Of a DNA stretch of 64,000 bases, positions 15,434 to 23,081 are shown piece by piece. Source of the DNA: Lachnospiraceae bacterium (lineage in GTDB: Bacteria; Bacillota; Clostridia; Lachnospirales; Lachnospiraceae); the NCBI GenBank assembly GCA_017394885.1, contig JAFPWO010000001.1:32625-96624 (forward strand), given 5' to 3'. Position numbers and translations under genes: made by a program. Numbering within the stretch: the first letter of the stretch is position 1; every line of letters starts with the position of its first letter. Below the pieces are notes generated by a model that worked only from the letters and a program-made list of their open reading frames with translations, ran no database searches and was not told the DNA's origin.

Positions 15434-17214
15434 GCAAGGTCAAATATCCGAATCCGAAATTCTTCCGTCTGAAAGATCATATGAACCTGAAGCTCCAGGG
15501 AGAGAACCTCAAGGAATTGGGCGGCATCGTCGGCGGAATGATCAAGGAAACCGACTGGAAAGGCGTCGGCCAGGCCATCGCGAAAGACGCGAAAGCCTTC
15601 GGCAAGCGCGCCAAAATGGAAGCCGGCCTGTTTGCGGGGATGTCGAACGAAGAGCGCATTGACTGGCTGATCAACGGGGAAAAGCAGCTCGGCAAACTCT
15701 ACCGCAGCGGCAAGATGGCCACCGTCCGCCGCGAATGGCGCGGCCTTCAGGACACCGGCGTGGACTTCTATGAATGGCTGCGCATGTGGGGCATGCTCCT
15801 GGCCACCTTCGGGAAGGACCTCATCCCGTCCTTAAACGGCGCGCTGCACTACCGCTGGATGATTTCCTATTTCTGCTGCCATTCGTTCATGGATAAAAAT
15901 ACGCTCGGCCTGCGCGGGAACGCCTTAAAGATGCATCACGAGCTTATCTACGCGATCTTCCGCTACGTGGCCGAAAACCTCGTCCTGCTCATGAAGAGCG
16001 ATGAAAAGGGCGGCAATTCCACCGAGCTTTCGAAGAAGATCGTCCTGCTCGACGAAATGACCATGGCGCAGATCATGGCCGGCTTCCCGGATCTGGTCGG
16101 CATCCCGTATCAGCTGATGCCGGTGTTCCTGCTTTCCGAGATCGACCAGCTGGCCTGCATGCCGTATATCGACGCGGTCGAAAGCTACGGCCTGCCGTCC
16201 GACACCTGCCCGGTGCCGACCTCCGAATGCGGCGCCTGCGTCATCGACGCGCTGCCGCACATGGGCGCCTGCTTCATCTCAAGCTCGATGCCCTGCGACG
16301 GCTCCGTTATGGCCTCGTCCTACACGAGCCGGCGGTTTAAGGATCTGCCGACCTTCCATCTGTGCTTCCCGGTCCGCTACGAGGACGAATCCTCCATGCA
16401 GGCGGCCGTGGCCGATATCAAGAACTGCATCAAGTTCATTGAGGAACAGACCGGCGCCAAGTGGAACTGGGATGCGTATTTTGCGGCGATGAAGCGCTTC
16501 AACAAGGAGACTCAGTACGAGCTGCAGAAGTGGGAAGTCAACCAGACGCCGACGCCGCAGCTGATCGGTCCCTGCTACGAGCTCTTCCGCAAGTGGAATT
16601 ACGAGATGGACGGCGGCCTGGATCCGCGCATCTTAAAGACCTTCCAGAAGGTCGACAACCTGATGATGAAGGCCTACGAGGCGGGCGACGAGCCGTGGCG
16701 CGGCAAGATGCGCCACCGCGCGATCGTCTGGAGCGTGCCGGCGCACTACTACGCCAACTTCTCGAACTGGCTGGCCAACTGCTGGGGCATCAACGTCCTG
16801 GTCGAGATGGAGAGCCTGAACTTCACCAAACCGCTCGAGACCGAGGATCCGGAAGAAGCCCTCAAGGATATGGCAAGACTCTACGAGCGCATGGTCATGC
16901 GGCGCCACACGAACGGCGGCTACGACCACGTGCTGACCGAGCTCTGGCGCCAGGTCGAGATCTGGAAGCCGGATATCGTCATCATGTACCAGCACGTGTC
17001 CTGCAAGAACATGTCCACCCTGAACGGCCTCTTCGACGACCAGGCCAGAGAGCACGGCGTGCGTCTGATCTGGATCGAGCACGACCTGATGGATCCGAGA
17101 ACCGTCTCCCGCAAGGATATGCGTTCAAAGGTGAATGAATACATGCGCACGGTCATGCGGGAAGAACCGATCGACCCGTCGCTCGTAGATTTTGAGGACG
17201 ATGCAAGCTGGTAA
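15430..17214 (+). CDS. 2-hydroxyacyl-CoA dehydratase-like large subunit
   Basis: 594 residues, long for the family (most subunits are 380-480), because of an N-terminal extension of roughly 150 residues rich in Lys and Gly. Cysteine motifs include the SDTCPVPTSECGACV stretch near residue 260, MPCDGS near residue 290, an NCWG motif near residue 455 and SCKN near residue 525, all candidate Fe-S ligands. It is coupled to the smaller subunit by an ATGA overlap, giving an alpha-beta pair. The same pair in the same order is at the left edge of the window on the other strand. Substrate unknown. Confidence 0.85.
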   Translation: MSKVKYPNPKFFRLKDHMNLKLQGENLKELGGIVGGMIKETDWKGVGQAIAKDAKAFGKRAKMEAGLFAGMSNEERIDWLINGEKQLGKLYRSGKMATVRREWRGLQDTGVDFYEWLRMWGMLLATFGKDLIPSLNGALHYRWMISYFCCHSFMDKNTLGLRGNALKMHHELIYAIFRYVAENLVLLMKSDEKGGNSTELSKKIVLLDEMTMAQIMAGFPDLVGIPYQLMPVFLLSEIDQLACMPYIDAVESYGLPSDTCPVPTSECGACVIDALPHMGACFISSSMPCDGSVMASSYTSRRFKDLPTFHLCFPVRYEDESSMQAAVADIKNCIKFIEEQTGAKWNWDAYFAAMKRFNKETQYELQKWEVNQTPTPQLIGPCYELFRKWNYEMDGGLDPRILKTFQKVDNLMMKAYEAGDEPWRGKMRHRAIVWSVPAHYYANFSNWLANCWGINVLVEMESLNFTKPLETEDPEEALKDMARLYERMVMRRHTNGGYDHVLTELWRQVEIWKPDIVIMYQHVSCKNMSTLNGLFDDQAREHGVRLIWIEHDLMDPRTVSRKDMRSKVNEYMRTVMREEPIDPSLVDFEDDASW

Positions 17215-17361
17215 TGTCATCCTGAGCGAGCGCAGCAAAACGCCTGTCATCCTGAGCGAGCGCAGCGAGTCGAAGGATCCCATCCCTTTTACAGGGCCCT
17301 CAGATAAAGATGTGGGATTCTTCGACTCCGCACCGCAAGCGGTGCTCCGCTCAGAATGACA
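17215..17361. repeat. Dispersed palindromic repeat (TGTCATCCTGAGCG family)
   Basis: The element starts with TGTCATCCTGAGCG and ends with the complementary CGCTCAGAATGACA; inside, GTCGAAGGATCCCA pairs with TGGGATTCTTCGACT. Its left end is present twice in tandem (17215 and 17245). This has the build of a REP/MITE-like extragenic repeat. It separates the dehydratase pair from its activator gene and could fold in the transcript. Confidence 0.75.
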
Positions 17362-17398
17362 CATAATACACAATCATTATTAAAGGAGATAGATACTT

Positions 17399-18193
17399 AT
17401 GAAATATTACGGCGGGTGCGACGTAGGCTCCACCTACACCAAGGCAGTCATCATCGATGAAAACGGCAAGATCGTGGCGGATACCACCTTAAAGAGCAAG
17501 ATCAACGCGGAAGAATCCGCCAAGCTCGCGATGGCGGAAGTTTTAAAGCAGGTCGGCCTGGAAAAATCCGAAGACCTCGAGTACCTGATCGGTACCGGGT
17601 ACGGGCGCAACAAGGTCCCGTTCGCGGATGAAAACATTTCCGAAATTTCCTGCCACGCGATGGGCGTGCACGTGACCAATCCGACGGTCAAGGCCATCAT
17701 CGATATCGGCGGCCAGGACATCAAGGGCATTTCGATCGACACCGACGGCACGGTCAAGAACTTCGCGATGAACGATAAATGCGCGGCCGGTACCGGGCGC
17801 TTCTACGAAGCCATGGCCCGTTCCTTCGAAATGAGCCTGCCCGAGTTCTCCAAGCTCTCCCTGTCTGCCAAGAACGTGATCCCGATCACCGCGCAGTGCA
17901 CGGTTTTCGCGGAATCCGAAGTCATCACCCTGGTCGGCGAAGGCAAGCCCATGAACGAGATCGCGGCCGGCATCCAGATGGCGGTGGCCAAGCGCTGCTT
18001 CGTCATGAGCAAAAAAGCCGGCGCGACCGATTCCATCACGCTGACCGGCGGCTGCGCGAAGAACGACGGCTTAAAGGCCGCCATCGAGCACGTATTAAAG
18101 CTCAAGGTCGTGGATCTGGATACGGACCCGCAGCTGATGGGGGCGCTCGGCGCGGCTGAATATGCCCGCCAGAAGGGACAGGCGAAGAAGTAA
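17399..18193 (+). CDS. 2-hydroxyacyl-CoA dehydratase activator (HgdC-like ATPase)
   Basis: 264 residues, preceded by AAAGGAGAT. It has the ASKHA fold of the BadF/BcrA/HgdC family: phosphate-1 loop DVGSTYTK at the N-terminus, DIGGQDIK, NDKCAAGTGRF and an adenosine motif TGGCAKN. C128 (in NDKCAAG) and C167 (in TAQCTVF) match the two cysteines that bridge one [4Fe-4S] cluster between the monomers of the HgdC dimer. Family knowledge: ATP hydrolysis drives a very low-potential electron into the dehydratase partner. It could serve both subunit pairs in the window. Confidence 0.93.
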   Translation: MKYYGGCDVGSTYTKAVIIDENGKIVADTTLKSKINAEESAKLAMAEVLKQVGLEKSEDLEYLIGTGYGRNKVPFADENISEISCHAMGVHVTNPTVKAIIDIGGQDIKGISIDTDGTVKNFAMNDKCAAGTGRFYEAMARSFEMSLPEFSKLSLSAKNVIPITAQCTVFAESEVITLVGEGKPMNEIAAGIQMAVAKRCFVMSKKAGATDSITLTGGCAKNDGLKAAIEHVLKLKVVDLDTDPQLMGALGAAEYARQKGQAKK

Positions 18194-18219
18194 GCGCCGC
18201 TGAAAGAGAGGAAGTGCTT

Positions 18220-18387
18220 ATGAAATCAATACTCAAAGTCATCGGCATTATTTTAAAGATCCTCGGCCTGGCGCTCGGGGTCCTGTTCGTGGTCTACTTC
18301 TGGAACCTCGATCAGAAGCTCATGGAATGGGCGTACCGGCGCGTCAACCAGATCTTTGACCGCAAGAAGACAGATATACAATTCTAA
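18220..18387 (+). CDS. 55-residue membrane protein in the dehydratase/nickel block
   Basis: ATG at 18220 follows GAGAGGAAG; TAA is at 18385-18387. A lysine-bearing N-terminus and one long hydrophobic segment (about residues 6-27, IGIILKILGLALGVLFVVYF) are followed by a charged tail ending in DRKKTDIQF. The spacing (26 bases from the activator, three bases to the next gene) and ribosome site make it a genuine cotranscribed gene. It might anchor the complex to the membrane; that is only a suggestion. Confidence 0.65.
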   Translation: MKSILKVIGIILKILGLALGVLFVVYFWNLDQKLMEWAYRRVNQIFDRKKTDIQF

Positions 18388-18390
18388 ACC

Positions 18391-19083
18391 ATGAAATTAT
18401 ACGATTCCATCATTTTACAGACGCTCTCGGTGCTGGAGAAGGCGAAGCCGCTTTCTCCGGCCCCGGCGTGGCCGGATTCCGGCGCCAGCGAGCTGGTGAT
18501 GCAGCGCGACGCGGCTTTTGAGCTCGGCGGCTCGGGCGAGCCGTCCGTGAACTATACCTGCGTGACCACCGGCGATTTCTTTGCGGAGAGCGGCGTGTTC
18601 CTGCTCGGAAATGACCTTCCGGCGCTCAAAGCCGACGCCCCGTTTGCCCGCATCGTGCTGCTTCTCACCGACGAGATCTCCGAAGACGACGCCGGGCACG
18701 ATATGATCCGCGGCATGGAGTTCGTGCGCTATCATGTATTCCCGAAGGGCTATATGGTGCGCGTCTCCTCCACCAGCTACGAGGAGCAGGTGCGGGTCAG
18801 CAAGGCGGCCGTAAAAAGCGGGATCAGCTTTGCCGCGGTCGGCGCGGATTATCTGGAAAAGTATAAGGCGGTTCCCGGCGTGAAGGCCGTCCGCGTCTGT
18901 TTCATTACGGATAAGGCGGCGGTGGAAGCCCTGAAGCCGAACGCGAAAAAGGTGGATGATATCACCAAAACTCTCTCCCACATTCTGGACGGCCTGGAAG
19001 CGGACTGCGGCCACTGCAGCTTAAAAGCGGTCTGCGACGAAGTCGAAGGCATGCGGGAAATGCATTTGGGGAAGAAGAAATGA
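18391..19083 (+). CDS. Acetyl-CoA synthase beta-subunit-like protein (stand-alone fragment family)
   Basis: 230 residues. The middle and C-terminal parts (GYMVRVSS..., VKAVRVCFITDKAAVEAL, then CGHCSLKAVC with C206, C209, C215) resemble, by memory comparison only, the CdhC/AcsB region leading to the cysteines that hold the Ni-Fe-S A-cluster. It is about half the length of CdhC and lacks the downstream GCG-type ligands, so it cannot be a normal acetyl-CoA synthase. It lies between the dehydratase activator and two nickel-linked proteins. Inference: it binds nickel or an Fe-S centre as a metallochaperone, scaffold or unusual enzyme. Alternative: an electron-transfer protein with one Fe-S site. 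Confidence 0.6.
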   Translation: MKLYDSIILQTLSVLEKAKPLSPAPAWPDSGASELVMQRDAAFELGGSGEPSVNYTCVTTGDFFAESGVFLLGNDLPALKADAPFARIVLLLTDEISEDDAGHDMIRGMEFVRYHVFPKGYMVRVSSTSYEEQVRVSKAAVKSGISFAAVGADYLEKYKAVPGVKAVRVCFITDKAAVEALKPNAKKVDDITKTLSHILDGLEADCGHCSLKAVCDEVEGMREMHLGKKK

Positions 19084-19352
19084 AGTATTACCATCACGAT
19101 CATCACGGGGAACACGATCACCCGCATCCGCATCCGGAAGAAGCAGCTTCGCTTTCTGCTTCCGAAAAGAACCGCATGCTCGCGGAGCACATGCTCTCCC
19201 ACAATGAACACCATAAGGAAGAGCTGCTCCATCTGGCACTGCACTTTGAAGAGGACGGAAAAGCCGCTGCCGCGGAAAAGATCCGCGCTGCCGCGGACCG
19301 TCTGGCCGAAGCGAATGCCCTGCTGGCTGACGCACTCTCGGAGGAAGCCTGA
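19080..19352 (+). CDS. Histidine-rich, probably metal-binding protein
   Basis: 90 residues. Eight histidines occur among the first 18 residues (pattern YYHHDHHGEHDHPHPHP), followed by two amphipathic helices with further HNEHHKEE and HLALHFEED clusters. This composition is typical of nickel or zinc storage and delivery proteins. It overlaps the preceding gene by four bases (ATGA) and is followed one base later by a CooT gene, so the three are translated together. Nickel is the most likely metal because of the neighbours. Confidence 0.7.
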   Translation: MKYYHHDHHGEHDHPHPHPEEAASLSASEKNRMLAEHMLSHNEHHKEELLHLALHFEEDGKAAAAEKIRAAADRLAEANALLADALSEEA

Positions 19353-19353
19353 T

Positions 19354-19557
19354 ATGTGCCTCTCCAACGTCTACCGTGCCTCGGATAACGCCCTGCTCAT
19401 GGAGCTCGCCGCCCGCGTGGAAGAACAAGGCGGCGAGGTGATCCTGCGCGACCTCTTCGGGCAGGTACGGCGCTTCCCCGGCACCATCGGATCCATCGAT
19501 CTGGAAAACAACATCATAAAAGTACGGACGCAGGAAGCTTCTGCGGCCGAAGCATAG
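19354..19557 (+). CDS. CooT family nickel-binding protein
   Basis: 67 residues. It begins MCLSNVY; in CooT the cysteine at position 2 binds one nickel ion per dimer. The remaining sequence fits the small SH3-like barrel of the family, including DLFGQVRRFPG and GSIDLENNIIKV. CooT is known from Rhodospirillum rubrum as an accessory protein for nickel insertion into CO dehydrogenase. Here it is directly after the His-rich protein and nine bases before the flavin reductase gene, with a CooC-like ATPase at the head of the block. Confidence 0.82.
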   Translation: MCLSNVYRASDNALLMELAARVEEQGGEVILRDLFGQVRRFPGTIGSIDLENNIIKVRTQEASAAEA

Positions 19558-19565
19558 GAGGATTT

Positions 19566-21620
19566 ATGAAACAGGAATATGCCCCGTTATTTACCCCCTG
19601 GAAGGTCGGCAATCTGGAGATCAAAAACCGGATCGTGCTGGCTCCCATGGGCGGGACCTGCATTTTCGGCTGGATGGAGCCCAACCACTTCGACAAGGAA
19701 GCGGCCAAACTCCTGCTGAATGTAGCGAAAAACCACTGCGGGCTCGTGATCCCCGGCATCGCTCCGATCCGGGACGTGCTCGGCCGCATGTGGCTGTACC
19801 AGAACAAGGCCAAATTCAAAAAGCTGAAGGAATTCATGGATGAGCTGCACGCCACCGGCGCGAAGATGTTCATCCAGATGACCGCCGGCTTCGGCCGTTC
19901 CATGGCCCTTTCGGATTCGCTGGCCCTGCTGGCCTACAATAAGCCGCTCGGCCGCCTGGCGAGCCCCGTTCTGGACGCTGAATATCTGACCGCGGCGCCG
20001 TCCGTCCTGCCCAACCGCTGGCACGACAAGGTCACCTGCCGTCCCATCACCAAGAAAGAAATTCAGCAGATCGTCTATGCCTTCGGCGAAACGGCCCGCA
20101 TGTGCAAGGAAGCCGGCGTGGACGGCGTGGAAGTGCATGCCGTGCATGAAGGCTATCTGCTGGACCAGTTCACGCTGAAATATACCAACCAGCGGACAGA
20201 CGAATACGGCGGCTCCCGCGAGAACCGCTACCGCTTCGCGGTGGAGATCGTGCAGGAGATCAAGAAAAAGTGCGGCAATGATTACCCCGTCTCCCTGCGC
20301 TACTCCGTACTTTCCAAGACCAAGGCCTTCCGCGAAGGCGCGATGCCCGGCGAGGTCTACAATGAAATCGGCCGTGACATGGAGGAGAGCGAGTGGGCTG
20401 CCAAGTATCTGCAGGATGCCGGCTACGACATGCTCAACTGCGATAACGGCACCTACGACGCCTGGTACTGGTCGCACCCGCCGCAGTATATGCCGGTGAA
20501 CTGCAACCTGGAGGATGTCGAGCACATCAAGAAGTTCGTGGACATCCCCGTGGTCTGTGCCGGACGTATGCAGCCCGCCGACGGCGCCAAAGCCGTGGCC
20601 GAGGGCGGCATCGACGCCATGGCCGTGGGCCGTCAGTTCCTGGCGGATCCGGAGTGGCTCACCAAGCTCATCAACGATCACGAAGAAGAGATCCGGCCGT
20701 GCATTTCCTGCCACGCCGCCTGCTTCAACCTTTCGAAGCATGAAGGCACCGGCAACGATCAGGACTTCTCCGATACCATGGGGATGTGCCGCTGCGCGAT
20801 CAACCCGCCTTCGATGCAGTCGAAAAAATATAAGATCGTCAAGACCAAGAACCCGAAGCGCATCGCGATCATCGGCGGCGGCATCGGCGGCATGGAAGCG
20901 GCCCGCGTCTTAAAGCTCCGCGGTCACTTCCCGACCATCTACGAAAAGAGCGGCGAGCTCGGCGGCATCTTCATTGCCGCGGCGGCCCCGTCCTTCAAGG
21001 AGAACGATAAGAAGCTGATCGAATGGTTCAAGCTGCAGATGAAGGATCTGAACATCCCGGTGAAGTTAAATACCGAGATCACAGACCTGGATTCCCTGCT
21101 GGCGGATGAGATCATTATCGCCACCGGCGCGACCCCGAAGAAGATCCCGATCCCGGGCGTGGAGCGCGCGATCGACGCGACCGAGTACCTGCTCGGCACC
21201 AAGGAAGTCGGCGACAACGTGGTCATCATCGGCGGGGGCCTGACCGGCTGCGAGATCACGCTCGACCTGTTCCGCAAGGGCAAACATCCGGCCATCGTCG
21301 AAATGATGAACGACCTGATGGCTGTGCCGAATTTGTGCTTGGCGAACTCCAGCTACCTGCGCGACTGCTTCAGGACCAACAATATCCCGGTCTTCCTGGA
21401 AGCCAAGACGAAGGAGATCGGTCCGGACTACGTGCTGGTCGAAGGCAAGGACAAGCGCCTTACGAAGGTTCCGGCTGATTCGGTCATCATGTCCGTCGGC
21501 TACAAACCCGCGCCGCTGTCCGAGGAGAACAAGCACATCCACCTGCTCGGCGACTGCAAGAAGGTCGGGAACCTCAGGAGCGTCATCTGGGGCGCCTGGG
21601 ACATCGCGATGAAGCTGTAA
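19566..21620 (+). CDS. Old Yellow Enzyme/2,4-dienoyl-CoA reductase-type FMN, Fe-S, FAD oxidoreductase
   Basis: 684 residues after GGAGG. Residues 1-370 form an FMN TIM barrel (IKNRIVLAPMGG, the EVHAVHEGYLLDQF substrate motif, GGSRENRYRF, AVGRQFLADP). C379, C382, C386 and C408/C410 match the [4Fe-4S] ligand region. The C-terminal half has two Rossmann motifs (IIGGGIGGMEAAR and VVIIGGGLTGCE) for FAD and NAD(P)H. FadH, BaiCD and trimethylamine dehydrogenase share this order. The family reduces enoates or enones, or oxidises amines. As the last gene of the nickel/dehydratase block it may reduce an unsaturated product of the dehydratase-like enzyme, or feed electrons; substrate unknown. Confidence 0.88.
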   Translation: MKQEYAPLFTPWKVGNLEIKNRIVLAPMGGTCIFGWMEPNHFDKEAAKLLLNVAKNHCGLVIPGIAPIRDVLGRMWLYQNKAKFKKLKEFMDELHATGAKMFIQMTAGFGRSMALSDSLALLAYNKPLGRLASPVLDAEYLTAAPSVLPNRWHDKVTCRPITKKEIQQIVYAFGETARMCKEAGVDGVEVHAVHEGYLLDQFTLKYTNQRTDEYGGSRENRYRFAVEIVQEIKKKCGNDYPVSLRYSVLSKTKAFREGAMPGEVYNEIGRDMEESEWAAKYLQDAGYDMLNCDNGTYDAWYWSHPPQYMPVNCNLEDVEHIKKFVDIPVVCAGRMQPADGAKAVAEGGIDAMAVGRQFLADPEWLTKLINDHEEEIRPCISCHAACFNLSKHEGTGNDQDFSDTMGMCRCAINPPSMQSKKYKIVKTKNPKRIAIIGGGIGGMEAARVLKLRGHFPTIYEKSGELGGIFIAAAAPSFKENDKKLIEWFKLQMKDLNIPVKLNTEITDLDSLLADEIIIATGATPKKIPIPGVERAIDATEYLLGTKEVGDNVVIIGGGLTGCEITLDLFRKGKHPAIVEMMNDLMAVPNLCLANSSYLRDCFRTNNIPVFLEAKTKEIGPDYVLVEGKDKRLTKVPADSVIMSVGYKPAPLSEENKHIHLLGDCKKVGNLRSVIWGAWDIAMKL

Positions 21621-21651
21621 GCAGAAACTCTGCGCGGCAGACGCAAAACAG

Positions 21652-21699
21652 AAAAGGCCCTGTGCCTGCGGAGGAATTCTGCGGACACAGGGTCTTTTC
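21652..21699 (+). terminator. Intrinsic terminator
   Basis: CCCTGTG pairs with CACAGGG, with AAAAGG/TCTTTT flanks and a T-rich end. It closes the 13.1-21.6 kb block. Confidence 0.75.
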
Positions 21700-21725
21700 A
21701 TTGGCAAACAGTCGCCGGCAAAGCC

Positions 21726-21754
21726 TTGACGTAAGGCCCCAAGGGATATACAAT
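21726..21754 (+). promoter_or_regulatory. Promoter of the mazEF-like pair
   Basis: TTGACG and TACAAT with a 17-base spacer, 24 bases upstream of the antitoxin start. The short region downstream (CAATAGATATACC) would be the natural antitoxin operator. Confidence 0.7.
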
Positions 21755-21777
21755 AGATATACCAAGGAGGAATCATC

Positions 21778-22020
21778 ATGCAGACTCAGGTGAAAGCGTG
21801 GGGAAACAGCCAGGGCGTCCGGATTTCAAAAGAAGTTCTCCAGGCTGCTTCCATATCGATAGATGACACATTGGAGATAAAGGTGTCTGACGGAATCATC
21901 ATGCTGGTAAAGCCGTTCCGGCATAAGACGCTGGAAGAACGCGCGGCGGAGTACGGCGGAAAGCTGTCTCTGGACGGTGAATATGACTGGGGCGAGCCGC
22001 TTGGGAAAGAGGTCTGGTGA
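21778..22020 (+). CDS. mazE: MazE-like antitoxin (AbrB/SpoVT fold)
   Basis: 80 residues after AAGGAGG. The N-terminal swapped-hairpin DNA-binding motif is clear: V.AWGNSQGVRISKEVL, then DDTLEIKVSDG. The C-terminal part (ERAAEYGGKL....YDWGEPLGKEVW) is the acidic, flexible tail that MazE-type antitoxins use to block the toxin. The stop overlaps the ATG of the toxin frame at 22020. Family knowledge: it represses its own promoter and neutralises MazF. Its partner appears frameshifted, so it may now be an orphan. Confidence 0.85.
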   Translation: MQTQVKAWGNSQGVRISKEVLQAASISIDDTLEIKVSDGIIMLVKPFRHKTLEERAAEYGGKLSLDGEYDWGEPLGKEVW

Positions 22021-22324
22021 TGATGAAAGAACTGCACCAGGGCGATATTTAAAAATCGAAAACATCAGGCAGCCTGTCCTCGTCGTCAGCAAGGATTTCT
22101 TTAATCAAAGCGGAGAGATTATCGGCTGCCCGATTTTCCAGACCGGCGGGGCGGGGCCGCTGCACATCCCGATCCGTACGGACAAAACGGAAGGCTATGT
22201 TCAATGTGAGAAACTCGCCCTGCTGGATCTGAATGTGAGAGGCTGGGCCGGAACAGACCGGATCCCCATGGCTGACATCATTAACATCACCGATGCCATC
22301 CAGGGAATATTCGATTACGTATAA
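22020..22324 (+). pseudogene. mazF: MazF-like mRNA interferase, frameshifted near codon 11
   Basis: ATG at 22020 overlaps the antitoxin stop and gives MMKELHQGDI followed by TAA at 22050-22052. The rest of a MazF-type protein continues in another frame from 22049: LKIENIRQPVLVVSKDFFN, then a GCPIFQ segment and LDLNVRGW. Adding one T to the TTT run at 22048-22050 restores a continuous 101-residue toxin with the QGDI and PVLVVS family motifs. A single-base deletion is therefore the simplest reading. The frame open from 21977 begins inside the antitoxin gene and has no ribosome site. A sequencing error in the homopolymer cannot be excluded. Confidence 0.75.
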
Positions 22325-22356
22325 GAAGCATTCCTGCGAACCGATCAATAAAAGCC

Positions 22357-22758
22357 ATGCCGACAAAATCTTTCCTGCTTATTATTTTGTTTTATGCTGC
22401 GTCGATTGCGCTGACCGTCGTGATCGAGACGCCGATCCTCCTTTACGGCGGCGTAACGGATAACAAAACCTATATCCGGAACGTAAATATCGTGACGAAC
22501 GCGGCGCTGAACCTGATCCTGGTGTGCCTCCTGCACGAGAAGACGCTCGGGGCGGATGAAAAGCTGATCGACACGGTAAGCACCGCCTGGTTTGTCCTCG
22601 CGGAACTGCTCCTGATCCCGGTGTCGGAAGGACTCCTTTACCGAAAGATCTCCTCTGCCGGGACAAAGCGGATCTTCCTGTTCACCTATCTGGCCAATTT
22701 TACGTCCTGTGCTGCCGGGCTTATCCTGGACGGGATTCTCCGGTACTTTTTCAGATAG
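22357..22758 (+). CDS. Membrane protein with about four spans, unrecognised family
   Basis: 133 residues. Hydrophobic segments lie near residues 5-25, 44-62, 74-92 and 104-128, with few charged residues between. I do not recognise a family. It heads a run of four closely spaced membrane-protein genes (22357-24934), separated from the next by 32 bases. Confidence 0.55.
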   Translation: MPTKSFLLIILFYAASIALTVVIETPILLYGGVTDNKTYIRNVNIVTNAALNLILVCLLHEKTLGADEKLIDTVSTAWFVLAELLLIPVSEGLLYRKISSAGTKRIFLFTYLANFTSCAAGLILDGILRYFFR

Positions 22759-22790
22759 ATCTGTCCTCATTACGGAAAGGAGGTCTGATA

Positions 22791-23081
22791 ATGGTAAAAC
22801 TGCTTTTGTCGGATGTGAGTTTCGGATTCTGGGACGTCCTGCTTACGAATCCGTGGATCCTTCTCTTCGCCGCGCTCGGGATATTCCTGATCGTAAAGGG
22901 CGTCAAGGCGATCCGCCGCGAGCTGGCAAAGAAAAACGCGCAGGCCGCGGAACCTGCCGCGGCAGCATTTTACGGAGCGGAAGAAGAGCCGCCGGCCAAC
23001 GAAATCGAAGGCCCCGCCGCAGCGGATCCCCCGGCCGAAGCCGGGCCGTCTGTTCCGGAAGCGCCGCATGAAGACAAGTAA
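22791..23081 (+). CDS. Small membrane protein with Ala/Pro/Glu-rich tail
   Basis: 96 residues after GGAGG. One strong hydrophobic segment (about residues 20-40) is followed by a short basic helix (KAIRRELAKKNAQ). A low-complexity tail of Ala, Pro and Glu makes up the second half. Its last 14 bases overlap the next gene, indicating cotranslation. Function unknown. Confidence 0.55.
   Translation: MVKLLLSDVSFGFWDVLLTNPWILLFAALGIFLIVKGVKAIRRELAKKNAQAAEPAAAAFYGAEEEPPANEIEGPAAADPPAEAGPSVPEAPHEDK

Noticed and set aside
14234..18193. Glutamate fermentation by the 2-hydroxyglutarate route
   Set aside because: No glutaconate CoA-transferase, 2-hydroxyglutarate dehydrogenase or decarboxylase genes are present; the proteins differ from HgdA/HgdB in length and context.
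13165..21620. Wood-Ljungdahl/CO dehydrogenase operon
   Set aside because: Only accessory-like genes and a short acetyl-CoA-synthase-like fragment are present; no CODH catalytic subunit, methyltransferase or corrinoid protein.
22040..22060. Programmed -1 frameshift in mazF
   Set aside because: The local sequence GAT ATT TAA AAA does not offer an X XXY YYZ slippery heptamer in the zero frame; a lost T explains it more simply.
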